Shown one piece after another: positions 30,326 to 38,435 of a stretch of 64,000 nt of DNA. Numbering within the stretch: the first letter of the stretch is position 1; the number at the start of each line of letters is the position of its first letter. The notes below the pieces were generated by a model. The model saw only the letters and a list, made by a program, of their open reading frames with translations. It was not told where the DNA came from and did no database searches. Where the stretch lies: NCBI RefSeq assembly GCF_900496975.1, contig NZ_UFQC01000008.1:124001-188000 (forward strand). Reading direction: 5' to 3'. Both the position numbers and the translations under genes were made by a program. Origin of the DNA: Achromobacter veterisilvae. Its GTDB lineage: Bacteria; Pseudomonadota; Gammaproteobacteria; Burkholderiales; Burkholderiaceae_B.

Positions 30326-31372
30326 TCAGGACGCGGCTTTCGCCAGGTCGGCCTCGGACGTGAAGGCGTCCGCGTAGAACTCTTCCGGGGGCAGTCCGTT
30401 CTGGGCGCTGAACTCGCGCCGGGCCGCGTCCACCATCAGCGGCGTGCCGCAGGCGTAGACCTGATGGCCCGACAGGTCCTCGATGTCCTGCATGACGGCT
30501 TCGTGGACGAAGCCTGTGCGCCCGGTCCAGCCGTCTTCCTGCAAGGCATTGGACACCACCGGCACGTAGCGGAAATCGGGCAGTTGGGCCGACCACGATT
30601 GCGCCAGCTCGTGCATGTAGAGGTCGCGCGGACGGCGTCCGCCCCAGTACAGCGCGACGGGGCGCTTGATGTTCTTGTGAATCATGTGCTCGACGATCGC
30701 CTTGACCGGCGCGAAGCCGGTGCCGCTGGCCAGCAGCACGACGGGCTTGTCGCTGTCTTCGCGCAGGAAGAAGGAGCCGAACGGCCCTTCCAGGCGCAGG
30801 ATCTCGCGCTCTTTCATCTGCGTGTCGCCCGCGCCGAACACATGGTCGGTGAAGACGCCGCCAGGCATGTGGCGGATGTGCAGTTCGAGCGGGCTGCCGG
30901 TGTGCGGGGCGCCCGCCATGGAATAGCTGCGCCGGCGGCCGTCCTTCAGGATGACTTCGATGTACTGGCCGGCGTAGTAGCGGAACTGCTCGGACGCCGG
31001 CAGTTGCAGCTTGATCACCGTCACGTCCGGCGCCACGCGCTCGAGCGTCTGCACGCGCGAAGGCAGCTTGCGGATCTGGATGTCGCTGGCCAGCCGGACC
31101 TCGGTGGACTCCACCACCATGTCGGAGGCGGGCCGGGCCTGGCAGAACAGGGTGTAGCCGTCGGCCAGTTCCTCGGGCGAAAGGATCTGCGCCGGATACT
31201 GCCCGGCATCGAACTCCCCGGAAACCACGCGCCCCTTGCAGGTGGAGCACGCGCCGTTGCGACAGCTATAGGGCAGGACGATGCCCGCGGCCAGGGCGGC
31301 GTCGAGCACGGTCTGGCCGGGCTCGACCGGGAATTGATGCTGGCTGGGTTGGATGATGACCTGGAAGCTCAT
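30326..31372 (-). CDS. 2Fe-2S ferredoxin/FAD/NAD oxidoreductase (AscD-like)
   Basis: Electron-transfer protein of 348 residues: N-terminal plant-type ferredoxin with cluster ligands C37, C42, C45 and C77 (PYSCRNGACSTCKG), then an FAD-binding barrel with RRSYSMAGAP (residues near 145) and an NAD-binding domain (VVLLASGTGFAPVKAI, CGTPLMVDAA). This order matches CDP-6-deoxy-glucoseen reductase (AscD/E3) and reductases of Rieske oxygenases. No deoxysugar or oxygenase genes are nearby, so the catalytic partner is unknown. It lies 64 bp downstream of panD on the same strand. Confidence 0.85.
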   Translation of the reverse strand: MSFQVIIQPSQHQFPVEPGQTVLDAALAAGIVLPYSCRNGACSTCKGRVVSGEFDAGQYPAQILSPEELADGYTLFCQARPASDMVVESTEVRLASDIQIRKLPSRVQTLERVAPDVTVIKLQLPASEQFRYYAGQYIEVILKDGRRRSYSMAGAPHTGSPLELHIRHMPGGVFTDHVFGAGDTQMKEREILRLEGPFGSFFLREDSDKPVVLLASGTGFAPVKAIVEHMIHKNIKRPVALYWGGRRPRDLYMHELAQSWSAQLPDFRYVPVVSNALQEDGWTGRTGFVHEAVMQDIEDLSGHQVYACGTPLMVDAARREFSAQNGLPPEEFYADAFTSEADLAKAAS

Positions 31373-31436
31373 GATGAAACGGTTCAGGGTTGACGCGGCG
31401 CCGGCCGGCAAGGCAGGCGCCGCGCGCGGCCCGGCG

Positions 31437-31805
31437 TCAGGCCGGGAACTTGCGGATTTCCTTGACGCGGTTCGCGTCGTCCACCAGCACGACTTGCGGC
31501 TTGTGCGCGGCCGAATCGGCTTCGGACATCGGACCGTACGTGCAGATGATCAGCAGGTCGCCGACCTGGGCCCGGCGCGCGGCGGCGCCGTTCAAGGAAA
31601 TGGCGCCGCTGCCGCGGGCCGCCTTGATGATGTAGGTATCGAAGCGTTCGCCGTTGGTGACGTTGTAGAGTTCGATGCGTTCGAACTCGCGCATGCCGGC
31701 AGCGTCCAGCAGGTCTTCGTCGATGCCACAAGACCCTTCATAGTGAAGGTCGGCTTCGGTGACCGTGACGCGGTGCAGCTTTGCCCGCAGCATTATGCGT
31801 TGCAT
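31437..31805 (-). CDS. panD: Aspartate 1-decarboxylase
   Basis: Makes beta-alanine from aspartate for pantothenate/CoA synthesis. The 122-residue proenzyme self-cleaves at G24-S25 within [17 protein letters not shown] to give the pyruvoyl group. The start [20 protein letters not shown] matches the family; AGGA lies 11 bases upstream. It is divergent from gdx. Confidence 0.95.
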   Translation of the reverse strand: MQRIMLRAKLHRVTVTEADLHYEGSCGIDEDLLDAAGMREFERIELYNVTNGERFDTYIIKAARGSGAISLNGAAARRAQVGDLLIICTYGPMSEADSAAHKPQVVLVDDANRVKEIRKFPA

Positions 31806-31872
31806 GATGGAAATATCCTGGTTTCGCGGCCCGGAACGCGAAGTGTTGCAAGAGTCGATGCCCGGCACCCGG

Positions 31873-31902
31873 TTCTGCCGTCGGAAGCCCGTATTCTATA
31901 AT
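31873..31902 (+). promoter_or_regulatory. Promoter of gdx
   Basis: A perfect -10 TATAAT lies at 31897-31902; the -35 is weak (TTCTGC, 31873-31878). Transcription would start near 31909, directly at the first hairpin of the guanidine-II riboswitch. Confidence 0.7.
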
Positions 31903-31910
31903 TTTTGCCG

Positions 31911-31976
31911 CAGCGGGACGGCCCGCTGCCGCGCGCGGCCGCCAGGCCGGCATGCCTCTCTCCGGGGACGACCCCT
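31911..31976 (+). ncRNA. Guanidine-II (mini-ykkC) riboswitch
   Basis: Two hairpins with the hallmark ACGR tetraloops: CAGCGGG-ACGG-CCCGCTG (31911-31928) and GGGG-ACGA-CCCC (31964-31975), separated by about 35 nt. This is the architecture of the guanidine-II riboswitch, in which each loop binds guanidinium and the two loops dock. It starts at the predicted transcription start and ends 20 bases before the gdx start codon, with AGGAG in between, so guanidine probably frees the ribosome binding site. Gene context (an SMR guanidinium exporter) is the established one. Confidence 0.92.
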
Positions 31977-31996
31977 GAATGCAGCAGGAGTCGACT

Positions 31997-32314
31997 ATGA
32001 CCTGGATCATCCTGGTACTCGCGGGCCTTTTCGAAATCGTCTGGGCGGTAGGCCTGAAGTACACCCATGGATTCACCCGTTTCTGGCCATCCCTCGTTAC
32101 CGCGGGCGGCATGGCCATCAGCGTCTGGCTGCTGGCGGTGGCCATGAAATCCCTGCCCCTGGGCACCGCCTACGCGGTCTGGGTGGGGATCGGCACGATC
32201 GGCGCCTTCGTGGCCGGCATCGTGCTGTTCGGCGAATCCACCAGTTGGATGCGCATCGCCAGCGTCACCCTCATCGTGCTTGGCCTGGTGGGCCTGAAGC
32301 TGTCGTCGGCCTGA
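31997..32314 (+). CDS. gdx: Guanidinium exporter Gdx (SugE), SMR family
   Basis: Four-helix inner-membrane proton antiporter of 105 residues that expels guanidinium. The central proton/substrate glutamate is E13 ([20 protein letters not shown]), and the last helices carry the SMR pattern ([15 protein letters not shown]). I start at 31997, downstream of AGGAG, rather than at an ATG at 31979 lying at the end of the riboswitch. Expression is expected to be induced by guanidine through the upstream riboswitch. Confidence 0.94.
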   Translation: MTWIILVLAGLFEIVWAVGLKYTHGFTRFWPSLVTAGGMAISVWLLAVAMKSLPLGTAYAVWVGIGTIGAFVAGIVLFGESTSWMRIASVTLIVLGLVGLKLSSA

Positions 32315-32336
32315 GGCCGCCCGCCCGGGCGCCGGG

Positions 32337-33209
32337 CTAGAAATCCAGTTCGATCCCGACTTCGTCGCCCACCTTCAGGCGCGCCCCGGCGGGCGCGTCG
32401 AGAATGGCGTTCTGGCCGAACACCACGCCGATTTCCAGATTGCGATAGCCCGCCAGGGTCAGGCCCGGCTCGTCGTAGCGCTGGGCGGTGCGCTGGTCGA
32501 TGTCGGGGATCGAGCACCGCGTGCAGGGCTTGACGAACGCCATCTTCACGCCCGCCGCCTCGATCATCGCGGTGTGGTCTTCCTCGAAGGGCTCCCATTC
32601 GCCCTGGACGACGATATTGGGGCGGAACCGGTCCATCGGCACCGGCGCGGCCCCCTTGGCCCGCAGGCGGGCGTTCAGGTCGTCCAGCGACGCCTGGTTG
32701 GCCACCAGCAGCGGGAAGCCGTCGGCGAAACCGAAGTAGTGGTCTCCCGAAAAGGTGTCCGCGAGGTCGGGGTGCGCCTCGGTCCAGCGCGACACCCAGT
32801 CGAGCTTGGCCGGCCGCCGCGCGGCCGCGTCTACTTTGTACAGGCCGCAAGGCGTCTTGAGGAACTCGGAGAACCAGCGCCCCGCGGCCGCGCTTTCGCG
32901 CCGGGCCGAGATCGTGTCCTTCCAGACGGTGACGTCCTGCGGGCCGGATTCGAGGCCCGAGCCGTCCAGGGCCACGTCCAGGTCGGGCATGCCGGGCGCC
33001 GACAGGCGCAGGGCGTCCGCCGTGAGCGCCGTGCGGACCAGCGCCATGGCCGGCCACTGGCGCTGCGTCATGAACTGCCCGTCTTCCCCGATCAGCATCC
33101 AGCGGCGGTCGTAGGCCAGGCCGGCGCGGTCGATGGAGGATTCGTTCAGGTCGATGCCCGCGCAGGATTTGAGCGGGTAGATGTGCAGGCTGAGGATGCG
33201 GGCGGACAT
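32337..33209 (-). CDS. MOSC-domain protein (YcbX-like)
   Basis: A 290-residue protein with an N-terminal MOSC beta-barrel (MSARILSLHIYPLKSCAGID) and a C-terminal MOSC domain with the cofactor-binding cysteine in KPCTRCSIPDID. YcbX/mARC relatives are molybdenum-cofactor enzymes that reduce N-hydroxylated compounds; E. coli YcbX needs a separate ferredoxin partner, and this protein likewise has no fused ferredoxin. Convergent with gdx (22-bp gap). Activity inferred only. Confidence 0.85.
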   Translation of the reverse strand: MSARILSLHIYPLKSCAGIDLNESSIDRAGLAYDRRWMLIGEDGQFMTQRQWPAMALVRTALTADALRLSAPGMPDLDVALDGSGLESGPQDVTVWKDTISARRESAAAGRWFSEFLKTPCGLYKVDAAARRPAKLDWVSRWTEAHPDLADTFSGDHYFGFADGFPLLVANQASLDDLNARLRAKGAAPVPMDRFRPNIVVQGEWEPFEEDHTAMIEAAGVKMAFVKPCTRCSIPDIDQRTAQRYDEPGLTLAGYRNLEIGVVFGQNAILDAPAGARLKVGDEVGIELDF

Positions 33210-33265
33210 GGCGTACCGGGTTCCTGGGTGGCGGGGTGCGCCAAGAATAGCAGAGCGGTCCGCCA

Positions 33266-33293
33266 ACAAAAAAGCCCAGGCTTGGCCTGGGCT
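33266..33293 (-). terminator. Terminator of the ect operon
   Basis: Perfect 9-bp stem AGCCCAGGC/GCCTGGGCT with a 3-nt loop, then TTTTTTG on the minus strand, about 20 bp after the ectD stop codon. Confidence 0.92.
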
Positions 33294-33314
33294 CTGCTGA
33301 CTGCCGGCGGGGGT

Positions 33315-34241
33315 TCAGCCGCCGACCAGCTTCAGGGTGTCCAGCGGCGTGACCGCCTTGAATCCCTTGCGCGTCGCGATATGTTCGGGACGCGGCGTCA
33401 GCCCGTACTTGGGCGGATTCAAGGTGTTCTCCATGCTGTTGTAGACCATGAACACGTTGGCGCGCGGCCACGGCGAGATGTTGCTGTTGGAGCCGTGCAT
33501 CGTGTTGCAGTCGAAGAACACCACCGAGCCGGCCTTGGCCGTCATGGAGCGGATGCCGCCCTGCTCCACCAGCAGTTGCAGGCTGACCGGATCCGGCACG
33601 CCGTACTCCTGTTTTTTCAGCGACTGCTTGTAGTGCTCGTTGGGCGTTTCGCCCACGCACGAGATGAACTGCCGGTGCGAGCCCGGCACCAGCATCAGCG
33701 GGCCGTTGCACTCATTGTTGTCGGTCAGCAGCACCGAGCAACTGAGGGCGCGCATCGCGGGCATGCCGTCCTCGACGTGCCAGGTCTCGAAATCGGAGTG
33801 CCAGTAGAACTCTTTGCCCTTGAAGCCGGGCTTCATATTGGCGCGCGATTGGTGGATGTACACCTCGGATCCGAGGATCTGCCGCGCCACGTTGACCAGC
33901 CGGGGATCGCGCACCAGGCGCGCCAGGATGGGGTTGAGCACGTGCACCATGAAGATGGAGCGCACGGCATTGCTGCCCGGCTCGGTGATGGACTCTTCGC
34001 GGCGGATGATCGAGGGATCGCGCGTCATGCGCTCGACCTCGGACGACAGCGCGCGGATCTCGTCTTCGGAGAACAGGTTTTCCAGCAGGAGAAAACCGTC
34101 GCGCTCGTACTGCCCGATCTGCTCGGCGCCCAGGGCGCCGGCGTATTGGCCGTTTTCGTAGACCACCGGATCCTGGCGGGCGATGATGGCGGAACTTCGA
34201 TCCGTGCGCGAGGCGTACGGATCCTGTGCAGGTGAGATCAT
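33315..34241 (-). CDS. ectD: Ectoine hydroxylase
   Basis: Fe(II)/2-oxoglutarate dioxygenase converting ectoine to 5-hydroxyectoine, an osmotic and thermal stress protectant. The 308-residue protein has the family signature FYWHSDFETWHVEDGMP with iron ligands H148 and D150 and the distal H249 (NTMHGSN). AAGGAGG precedes the start. It is last in the marR-ectABCD run (15 bp after ectC), with a terminator after it. Confidence 0.96.
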   Translation of the reverse strand: MISPAQDPYASRTDRSSAIIARQDPVVYENGQYAGALGAEQIGQYERDGFLLLENLFSEDEIRALSSEVERMTRDPSIIRREESITEPGSNAVRSIFMVHVLNPILARLVRDPRLVNVARQILGSEVYIHQSRANMKPGFKGKEFYWHSDFETWHVEDGMPAMRALSCSVLLTDNNECNGPLMLVPGSHRQFISCVGETPNEHYKQSLKKQEYGVPDPVSLQLLVEQGGIRSMTAKAGSVVFFDCNTMHGSNSNISPWPRANVFMVYNSMENTLNPPKYGLTPRPEHIATRKGFKAVTPLDTLKLVGG

Positions 34242-34256
34242 GCGAACCTCCTTGTA

Positions 34257-34661
34257 TCAGGCTGCCTGGGCCTCGGCCTGGGGCAATGCGTAGACGCCTT
34301 CCTTGTCATGCACTTCCTGGCCGGTCAGCGGCGGGTTGAAGACGCAGATGACGCGCAGCGGCTCCTTGCCGCCGCACAGCCAGTGCTCGTCGTGCTCGTT
34401 CAGGGCATAGACCACGCCGGGTCCCAGGTCGTACTTCTTGCCGTCGGCAATGGTTTCGATGGAACCGTCGCCTTCGATGCACCACACCGCTTCAAGATGG
34501 TTCTTGTAGTGGATATGGGTGCGGCCGCCCGGGAAGATGGTGGTTTCGTGGAAGGAAAACCCCATCCCGTCCTTCTTCAGCAGCACGCGGCGGCTGACCC
34601 AGGTATCGGTGCGGACTTCGTCGGCGGTGCCGATCACATCTTTGACATTGCGTACGATCAT
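34257..34661 (-). CDS. ectC: L-ectoine synthase
   Basis: Cupin enzyme that cyclises N-gamma-acetyl-diaminobutyrate to ectoine. It starts MIVRNVKDVIGTADEVRTDT and is 134 residues, the usual length. The cupin metal/substrate region is FPGGRTHIHYKNHLEAVWCI. The ATG overlaps the ectB stop by four bases (ATGA). Confidence 0.96.
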   Translation of the reverse strand: MIVRNVKDVIGTADEVRTDTWVSRRVLLKKDGMGFSFHETTIFPGGRTHIHYKNHLEAVWCIEGDGSIETIADGKKYDLGPGVVYALNEHDEHWLCGGKEPLRVICVFNPPLTGQEVHDKEGVYALPQAEAQAA

Positions 34662-35965
34662 TGACGTTTTCCTCCAAATTTCAGGATGCGGGCGGACTGC
34701 CCTTCTTCGGCGAGCGCTTCCGCGACGCTGGCCTCGATCACTTCCAGGCCCTTGCCCAGCAGCTCTTCCTCGATCGTCAGGGCAGGCAGCAGCTTCAGCA
34801 CTTCGTCCTGCGCGCCCGAGGTCTCGATCACGACGCCCTTCTTGAAGGCGTTCTGCGCGATGCGGTTGGCCAGGGCGGGCGTGGCGTTGCACACCAGCCC
34901 CTGGATCAGGCCGCGGCCGCGCACCGACAGGCCGGCGTTGGGATAGCTGTGCACCAGGTTCTCCAGCCAGTCGCGCACCTGGCGCTCCTTGCGCTGGATG
35001 TCGGCGGTGAAGGCGGTGTTGGCCCAATAGGTTTCCAGCGCCTGCGTCGCCGTGACGAAGGCCAGGTTGTTGCCGCGGAACGTGCCGCTGTGGGCGCCCG
35101 GCTTCCAGATGTCCAGCTCGGGTTTCATCAGCACCAGCGACATCGGCAGGCCGAAACCGGACAGCGACTTCGACAGGGTGATGATGTCGGGCCGGATACC
35201 CGCGGCCTCGAAGCTGAAGAACGTGCCGGTCCGGCCGCAGCCGACCTGGATGTCGTCCACGATGAGCAGCATGTCGTGGCGCTTGCAGAGCTTTTCCAGT
35301 TCCTTCAGCCAGCGCAGGGTGGCGACGTTGACGCCGCCTTCGCCCTGCACCGTTTCCACGATGACGGCGGCGGGCTTGTCCATGCCGCTGCTGGGGTCCT
35401 CCAGCATGCGTTCCATATAGGCCATGGTGTCCACGTCCGGCCCGAAATAGCCGTCGTAGGGCATGAACGTGGTGTTGCCCAGCGCGTAGCCGGAGGCTTC
35501 GCGGAACTTCATGTTGGCGGTCACCGCCAGCGAGCCGCCGCTCACGCCATGGAAGCCGTGGGTGAACGAAATCACGTTCGGGCGGCGCTTGACCTGCCGG
35601 GCGATCTTCAGCGCGGCCTCGACGGCGTTGGTCCCGGTCGGGCCGGTGAACTGCAGGGTGTACTGCCAGTTGCGCGGCTTGAGCAGCACGCGATCCACCG
35701 TCTCCAGGAAACGCTTCTTCGCGCTGGTGGCCATGTCCAGGCCATGGACGACGCCGTCCGACTGCACATACTCCAGCAGCTTTTCCTTGAGAACAGGATT
35801 GTTGTGGCCATAGTTCAGGGTGCCGGCGCCGCTGAAGAAATCGATGTACTCGGTGCCGTCCTCATCGATCAGCGTCGAACCCCTGGCCTGGCTGAAGATC
35901 ACGGGAAACGACCGGATGTAGCCCCGTACCTCCGACTCCATCCGGTCAAAGATTTTCAAGTCCAT
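34658..35965 (-). CDS. ectB: L-2,4-diaminobutyrate transaminase
   Basis: PLP class III aminotransferase making diaminobutyrate from aspartate semialdehyde, the first ectoine-specific step. The 435-residue protein starts MDLKIFDRMESEVRGYIRSF after GGGAGG and carries the PLP aspartate/lysine segments (LLIVDDIQVGCGRTGTFF, ITLSKSLSGFGLPM). An open frame continues upstream to 36052 but lacks the family match. The 125-bp gap to ectA holds a small ACCCC-TAA-GGGGT hairpin over the ectA stop. Confidence 0.96.
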   Translation of the reverse strand: MDLKIFDRMESEVRGYIRSFPVIFSQARGSTLIDEDGTEYIDFFSGAGTLNYGHNNPVLKEKLLEYVQSDGVVHGLDMATSAKKRFLETVDRVLLKPRNWQYTLQFTGPTGTNAVEAALKIARQVKRRPNVISFTHGFHGVSGGSLAVTANMKFREASGYALGNTTFMPYDGYFGPDVDTMAYMERMLEDPSSGMDKPAAVIVETVQGEGGVNVATLRWLKELEKLCKRHDMLLIVDDIQVGCGRTGTFFSFEAAGIRPDIITLSKSLSGFGLPMSLVLMKPELDIWKPGAHSGTFRGNNLAFVTATQALETYWANTAFTADIQRKERQVRDWLENLVHSYPNAGLSVRGRGLIQGLVCNATPALANRIAQNAFKKGVVIETSGAQDEVLKLLPALTIEEELLGKGLEVIEASVAEALAEEGQSARILKFGGKRQ

Positions 35966-36090
35966 ATGATTAATCCTCCCTTTCATCTCATAAGTTGATG
36001 GACGGCCGGAATCCCTCCGGGCGCGCGGACGCATCCGGATCGACTTGACCATCCCGGTATTTCGATAAGACCGCTGGGCTTGCGCTACCC

Positions 36091-36651
36091 CTAAGGGGTC
36101 GGCAAGGCGAACGGACCTATCCTCAACAACATCTCGTCGTCATGGTCCGCGCCGCCGAAGAGTTGCCGGTCGAAGAACGGCTGTTCGGAGACGTGGGCGC
36201 CCAGTTCGCCGGCCAGGCCGGCGAAACTGCGGCGCGATGCCTGGTTGTCAGGCCCCACCGTGGTTTCGAGATAGCGGACATGCTCGAGACCCTTGCGGCG
36301 CAAGAGCTCGCGAAGCATGGCGCGGCCCAACCGATGGCCGCGTGCGCGGGTGTGCACCGCGACCTGCCAGACGAACAGGACGTCGGGCCGGGCCGGGATC
36401 ACATAAGCGGAGATAAAACCGTCGATACGTCCGCCGGAGCTTTCGGCCAGGACGCAGGTGTCGCGGAAGTGCTCGGCGAGGAGCAGGTACGCGTAGAGGG
36501 AATTCAGGTCGAGTGGCGGGCACTCGGAAATGAGGCGGTGGATGGCGGCGCCGTCTTTGCGGTCGGGCAGACGCATGGTATGGGTCTGCGCGTTGACCGC
36601 CGGCGCCACGGCACTTGAGAGGGTTGGGGTATCCAGTTCGTTTTTCTTCAT
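36091..36651 (-). CDS. ectA: L-2,4-diaminobutyrate N-gamma-acetyltransferase
   Basis: GNAT-fold acetyltransferase for the second ectoine step. The 186-residue protein contains the EctA pattern ([20 protein letters not shown]) and the acetyl-CoA loop ([18 protein letters not shown]). The ATG overlaps the stop of the marR-type gene by four bases, coupling regulator and pathway. Confidence 0.95.
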   Translation of the reverse strand: MKKNELDTPTLSSAVAPAVNAQTHTMRLPDRKDGAAIHRLISECPPLDLNSLYAYLLLAEHFRDTCVLAESSGGRIDGFISAYVIPARPDVLFVWQVAVHTRARGHRLGRAMLRELLRRKGLEHVRYLETTVGPDNQASRRSFAGLAGELGAHVSEQPFFDRQLFGGADHDDEMLLRIGPFALPTP

Positions 36652-37223
36652 GCGACGATTCCCGATTCTGGGGGTGCCCCGCCCGTGGGCACTTCAAGGA
36701 TGGGCGACGACACATCGCCATGCGTGTCGACGGCGGCCTGGCCGTCCTGTTCCATGAGCGCCACGATGCGCTCCAGGGACAGCGTGATGGTGGCCTGTTC
36801 GAGTTCCGGCAGCGCATTGAGCGCGTCGGCCAGATGTTTCTGCAGCGGCGAAGGCGCGCCTTGCGCCAGTTCGCGCCCGGCTTCCGTGGCCGTGACGAAT
36901 ACGATGCGGCGGTCTTCGCGGCCGCGTTCGCGGCGGATCAGGCCCTTGTCTTCCAGGCGATCCAGGATGCCCACGACGGTGCTGGGACTGACGTGCATTT
37001 CGCGGCTGATGGCCGTGGCCGTCATCGGGCCATTGCCGATCACGGTGCGCAGGCACATCAGTTGCGGCGCGGTGATATGGCTGACGGCGGACAACTGGCG
37101 CGAATGCAGCGCGATCGACCGCGTGATGCGGCGCAGGGCCCGCAAAATGCGCAGGTCGTACTGCTGTGAGGGATCGGATTTCGCGGCGTCAGTCATGGTG
37201 GAAGTGGGTTCGGACAAATTCAT
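36648..37223 (-). CDS. MarR-family regulator of the ectoine operon (EctR-like)
   Basis: Winged-helix dimeric regulator of 191 residues. The DNA-binding part spans about residues 45-115 ([40 protein letters not shown]; wing [20 protein letters not shown]). EctR-type MarR proteins repress ect genes at low salinity in other bacteria. Here it is first in the operon and overlaps ectA by four bases, so repression would be autoregulatory. I start at 37223. Confidence 0.9.
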   Translation of the reverse strand: MNLSEPTSTMTDAAKSDPSQQYDLRILRALRRITRSIALHSRQLSAVSHITAPQLMCLRTVIGNGPMTATAISREMHVSPSTVVGILDRLEDKGLIRRERGREDRRIVFVTATEAGRELAQGAPSPLQKHLADALNALPELEQATITLSLERIVALMEQDGQAAVDTHGDVSSPILEVPTGGAPPESGIVA

Positions 37224-37457
37224 TTCTATACGAATGATATGCGCACGATCTATTCGAGTCAAACAAAAATGCCCCTGCGCGATGTAAATAAATGAATACG
37301 AATTTGCAGCGGATGGCAGCAAGATTCATGGACTTGCCGACCGGGAGCCGCTCGCGGGGAGTCCCCTGGGAACCCTAGGTGGAAGTCCCTATAAAAAACA
37401 TATGTTTTCTTATTGAACACAGATTTATCATGTGTTTTTTCCAAGGCCCTGCCCGAT
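37224..37457. promoter_or_regulatory. Divergent control region between the ect operon and the rpiR gene
   Basis: An AT-rich 234-bp region between divergent regulators. On the ect side the octamer ATACGAAT occurs twice as a direct repeat (37228-37235, 37296-37303). On the rpiR side is a perfect 14-bp palindrome AAAACATATGTTTT (37395-37408), then AACACA-9-TGTGTT (37416-37436), which lie 20-60 bp upstream of the rpiR start. The first pair are candidate MarR-type sites, the second set candidate RpiR sites. Exact -10/-35 boxes are not clear. Confidence 0.5.
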
Positions 37458-38390
37458 ATGTCCCTGCCATCGGACCTGCTCCTCGTCCTCCAGGAAAAAC
37501 TGGAACGCCTGCCCCCGGAATTGCAGCGGGCGGCCAGGTGGGTCGCGGCGCATCCCGCGGAAGTGGGGCTGTGGTCGATGCGGCGCCAGGCCCAGGCGCT
37601 GGGCGTCGCGCCCGCCACGATGCTGCGGCTGGCGCGGGCCGTCGGATTCTCCAGCTACGAGGATTTCCGCCTGCCTTTCCAGCAGGCGCTGGCGGGACAC
37701 GGCAAGCCGGGGCTGCGCGACCGTGCCGCCGCCTTGCAGGCCGCGGCGGGCGAACCCGCCCCGCCCGGCCACGACGTGCTGACCGAATACCAGATCCAGG
37801 CCATGGGCTCGGTGTGCGCGCTGAATCCGCCCCCCGCCTTCGACGCCGCGGTGCAGACCCTGCTGGAAGCCAGGCAGGTCGGCTTCCTGGGAACGCGCTC
37901 CGCGTTCGGCATCGCCTTCCAGATGCGCTATGCCTACCAACTGGTCCGCCGCAACAGCGTGCTGATCGACGGCCTGGGCGGCGCGCCCGCCGAACAGGCC
38001 GACAACCTGGGCGCCGGCGACGCGCTGATCGTGATTTCGCAGGCGCCCTATCCCACCGCCACCGTGCTGCTGGCCCGCCAGGCGGCCCAGCGCGGCGTCG
38101 CGCTCATCGCGCTGACCGACGACCCGCTGTCGCCGCTTGCCGTGGAAGCCCGCCACACGCTGCGCTTCGCCCCGCCGGACCGCGACGGCGTGCAGGCCCG
38201 CCCGGCGCGCCAGGGCCCCGGGTCCTTTTTCCATACCACCGCCGGCCTGCTGGGCCTGGCCGAACACCTGATCGCGCGCCTGACCGCGCGCGGCGGAGAC
38301 GAGGTGCTGAGCCGCCTGACCGAGGTGGAACAGCGCCTGCTTACCGACAACATTTACTGGACCGGCGGCCAGGCCCGCCGGCCCGCCTGA
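37458..38390 (+). CDS. RpiR-family regulator (HTH plus SIS domain)
   Basis: A 310-residue transcription factor from MSLPSDLLLVLQEKLERLPP. Residues about 5-80 are the HTH_6 domain (MRRQAQALGVAPATMLRLAR), and about 120-260 the SIS domain (QVGFLGTRSAFGIAFQMRYA; GDALIVISQAPYPTATV) that senses phosphosugars or other metabolites. A longer frame from 37413 overlaps the palindromes and is unlikely. It precedes an omega-aminotransferase and TAXI-TRAP genes on the same strand and probably controls them. Confidence 0.9.
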   Translation: MSLPSDLLLVLQEKLERLPPELQRAARWVAAHPAEVGLWSMRRQAQALGVAPATMLRLARAVGFSSYEDFRLPFQQALAGHGKPGLRDRAAALQAAAGEPAPPGHDVLTEYQIQAMGSVCALNPPPAFDAAVQTLLEARQVGFLGTRSAFGIAFQMRYAYQLVRRNSVLIDGLGGAPAEQADNLGAGDALIVISQAPYPTATVLLARQAAQRGVALIALTDDPLSPLAVEARHTLRFAPPDRDGVQARPARQGPGSFFHTTAGLLGLAEHLIARLTARGGDEVLSRLTEVEQRLLTDNIYWTGGQARRPA

Positions 38391-38435
38391 CGCCGTCCCG
38401 GATTCGTCTTCAACGCCTGCATTGCGGAACCGCCC

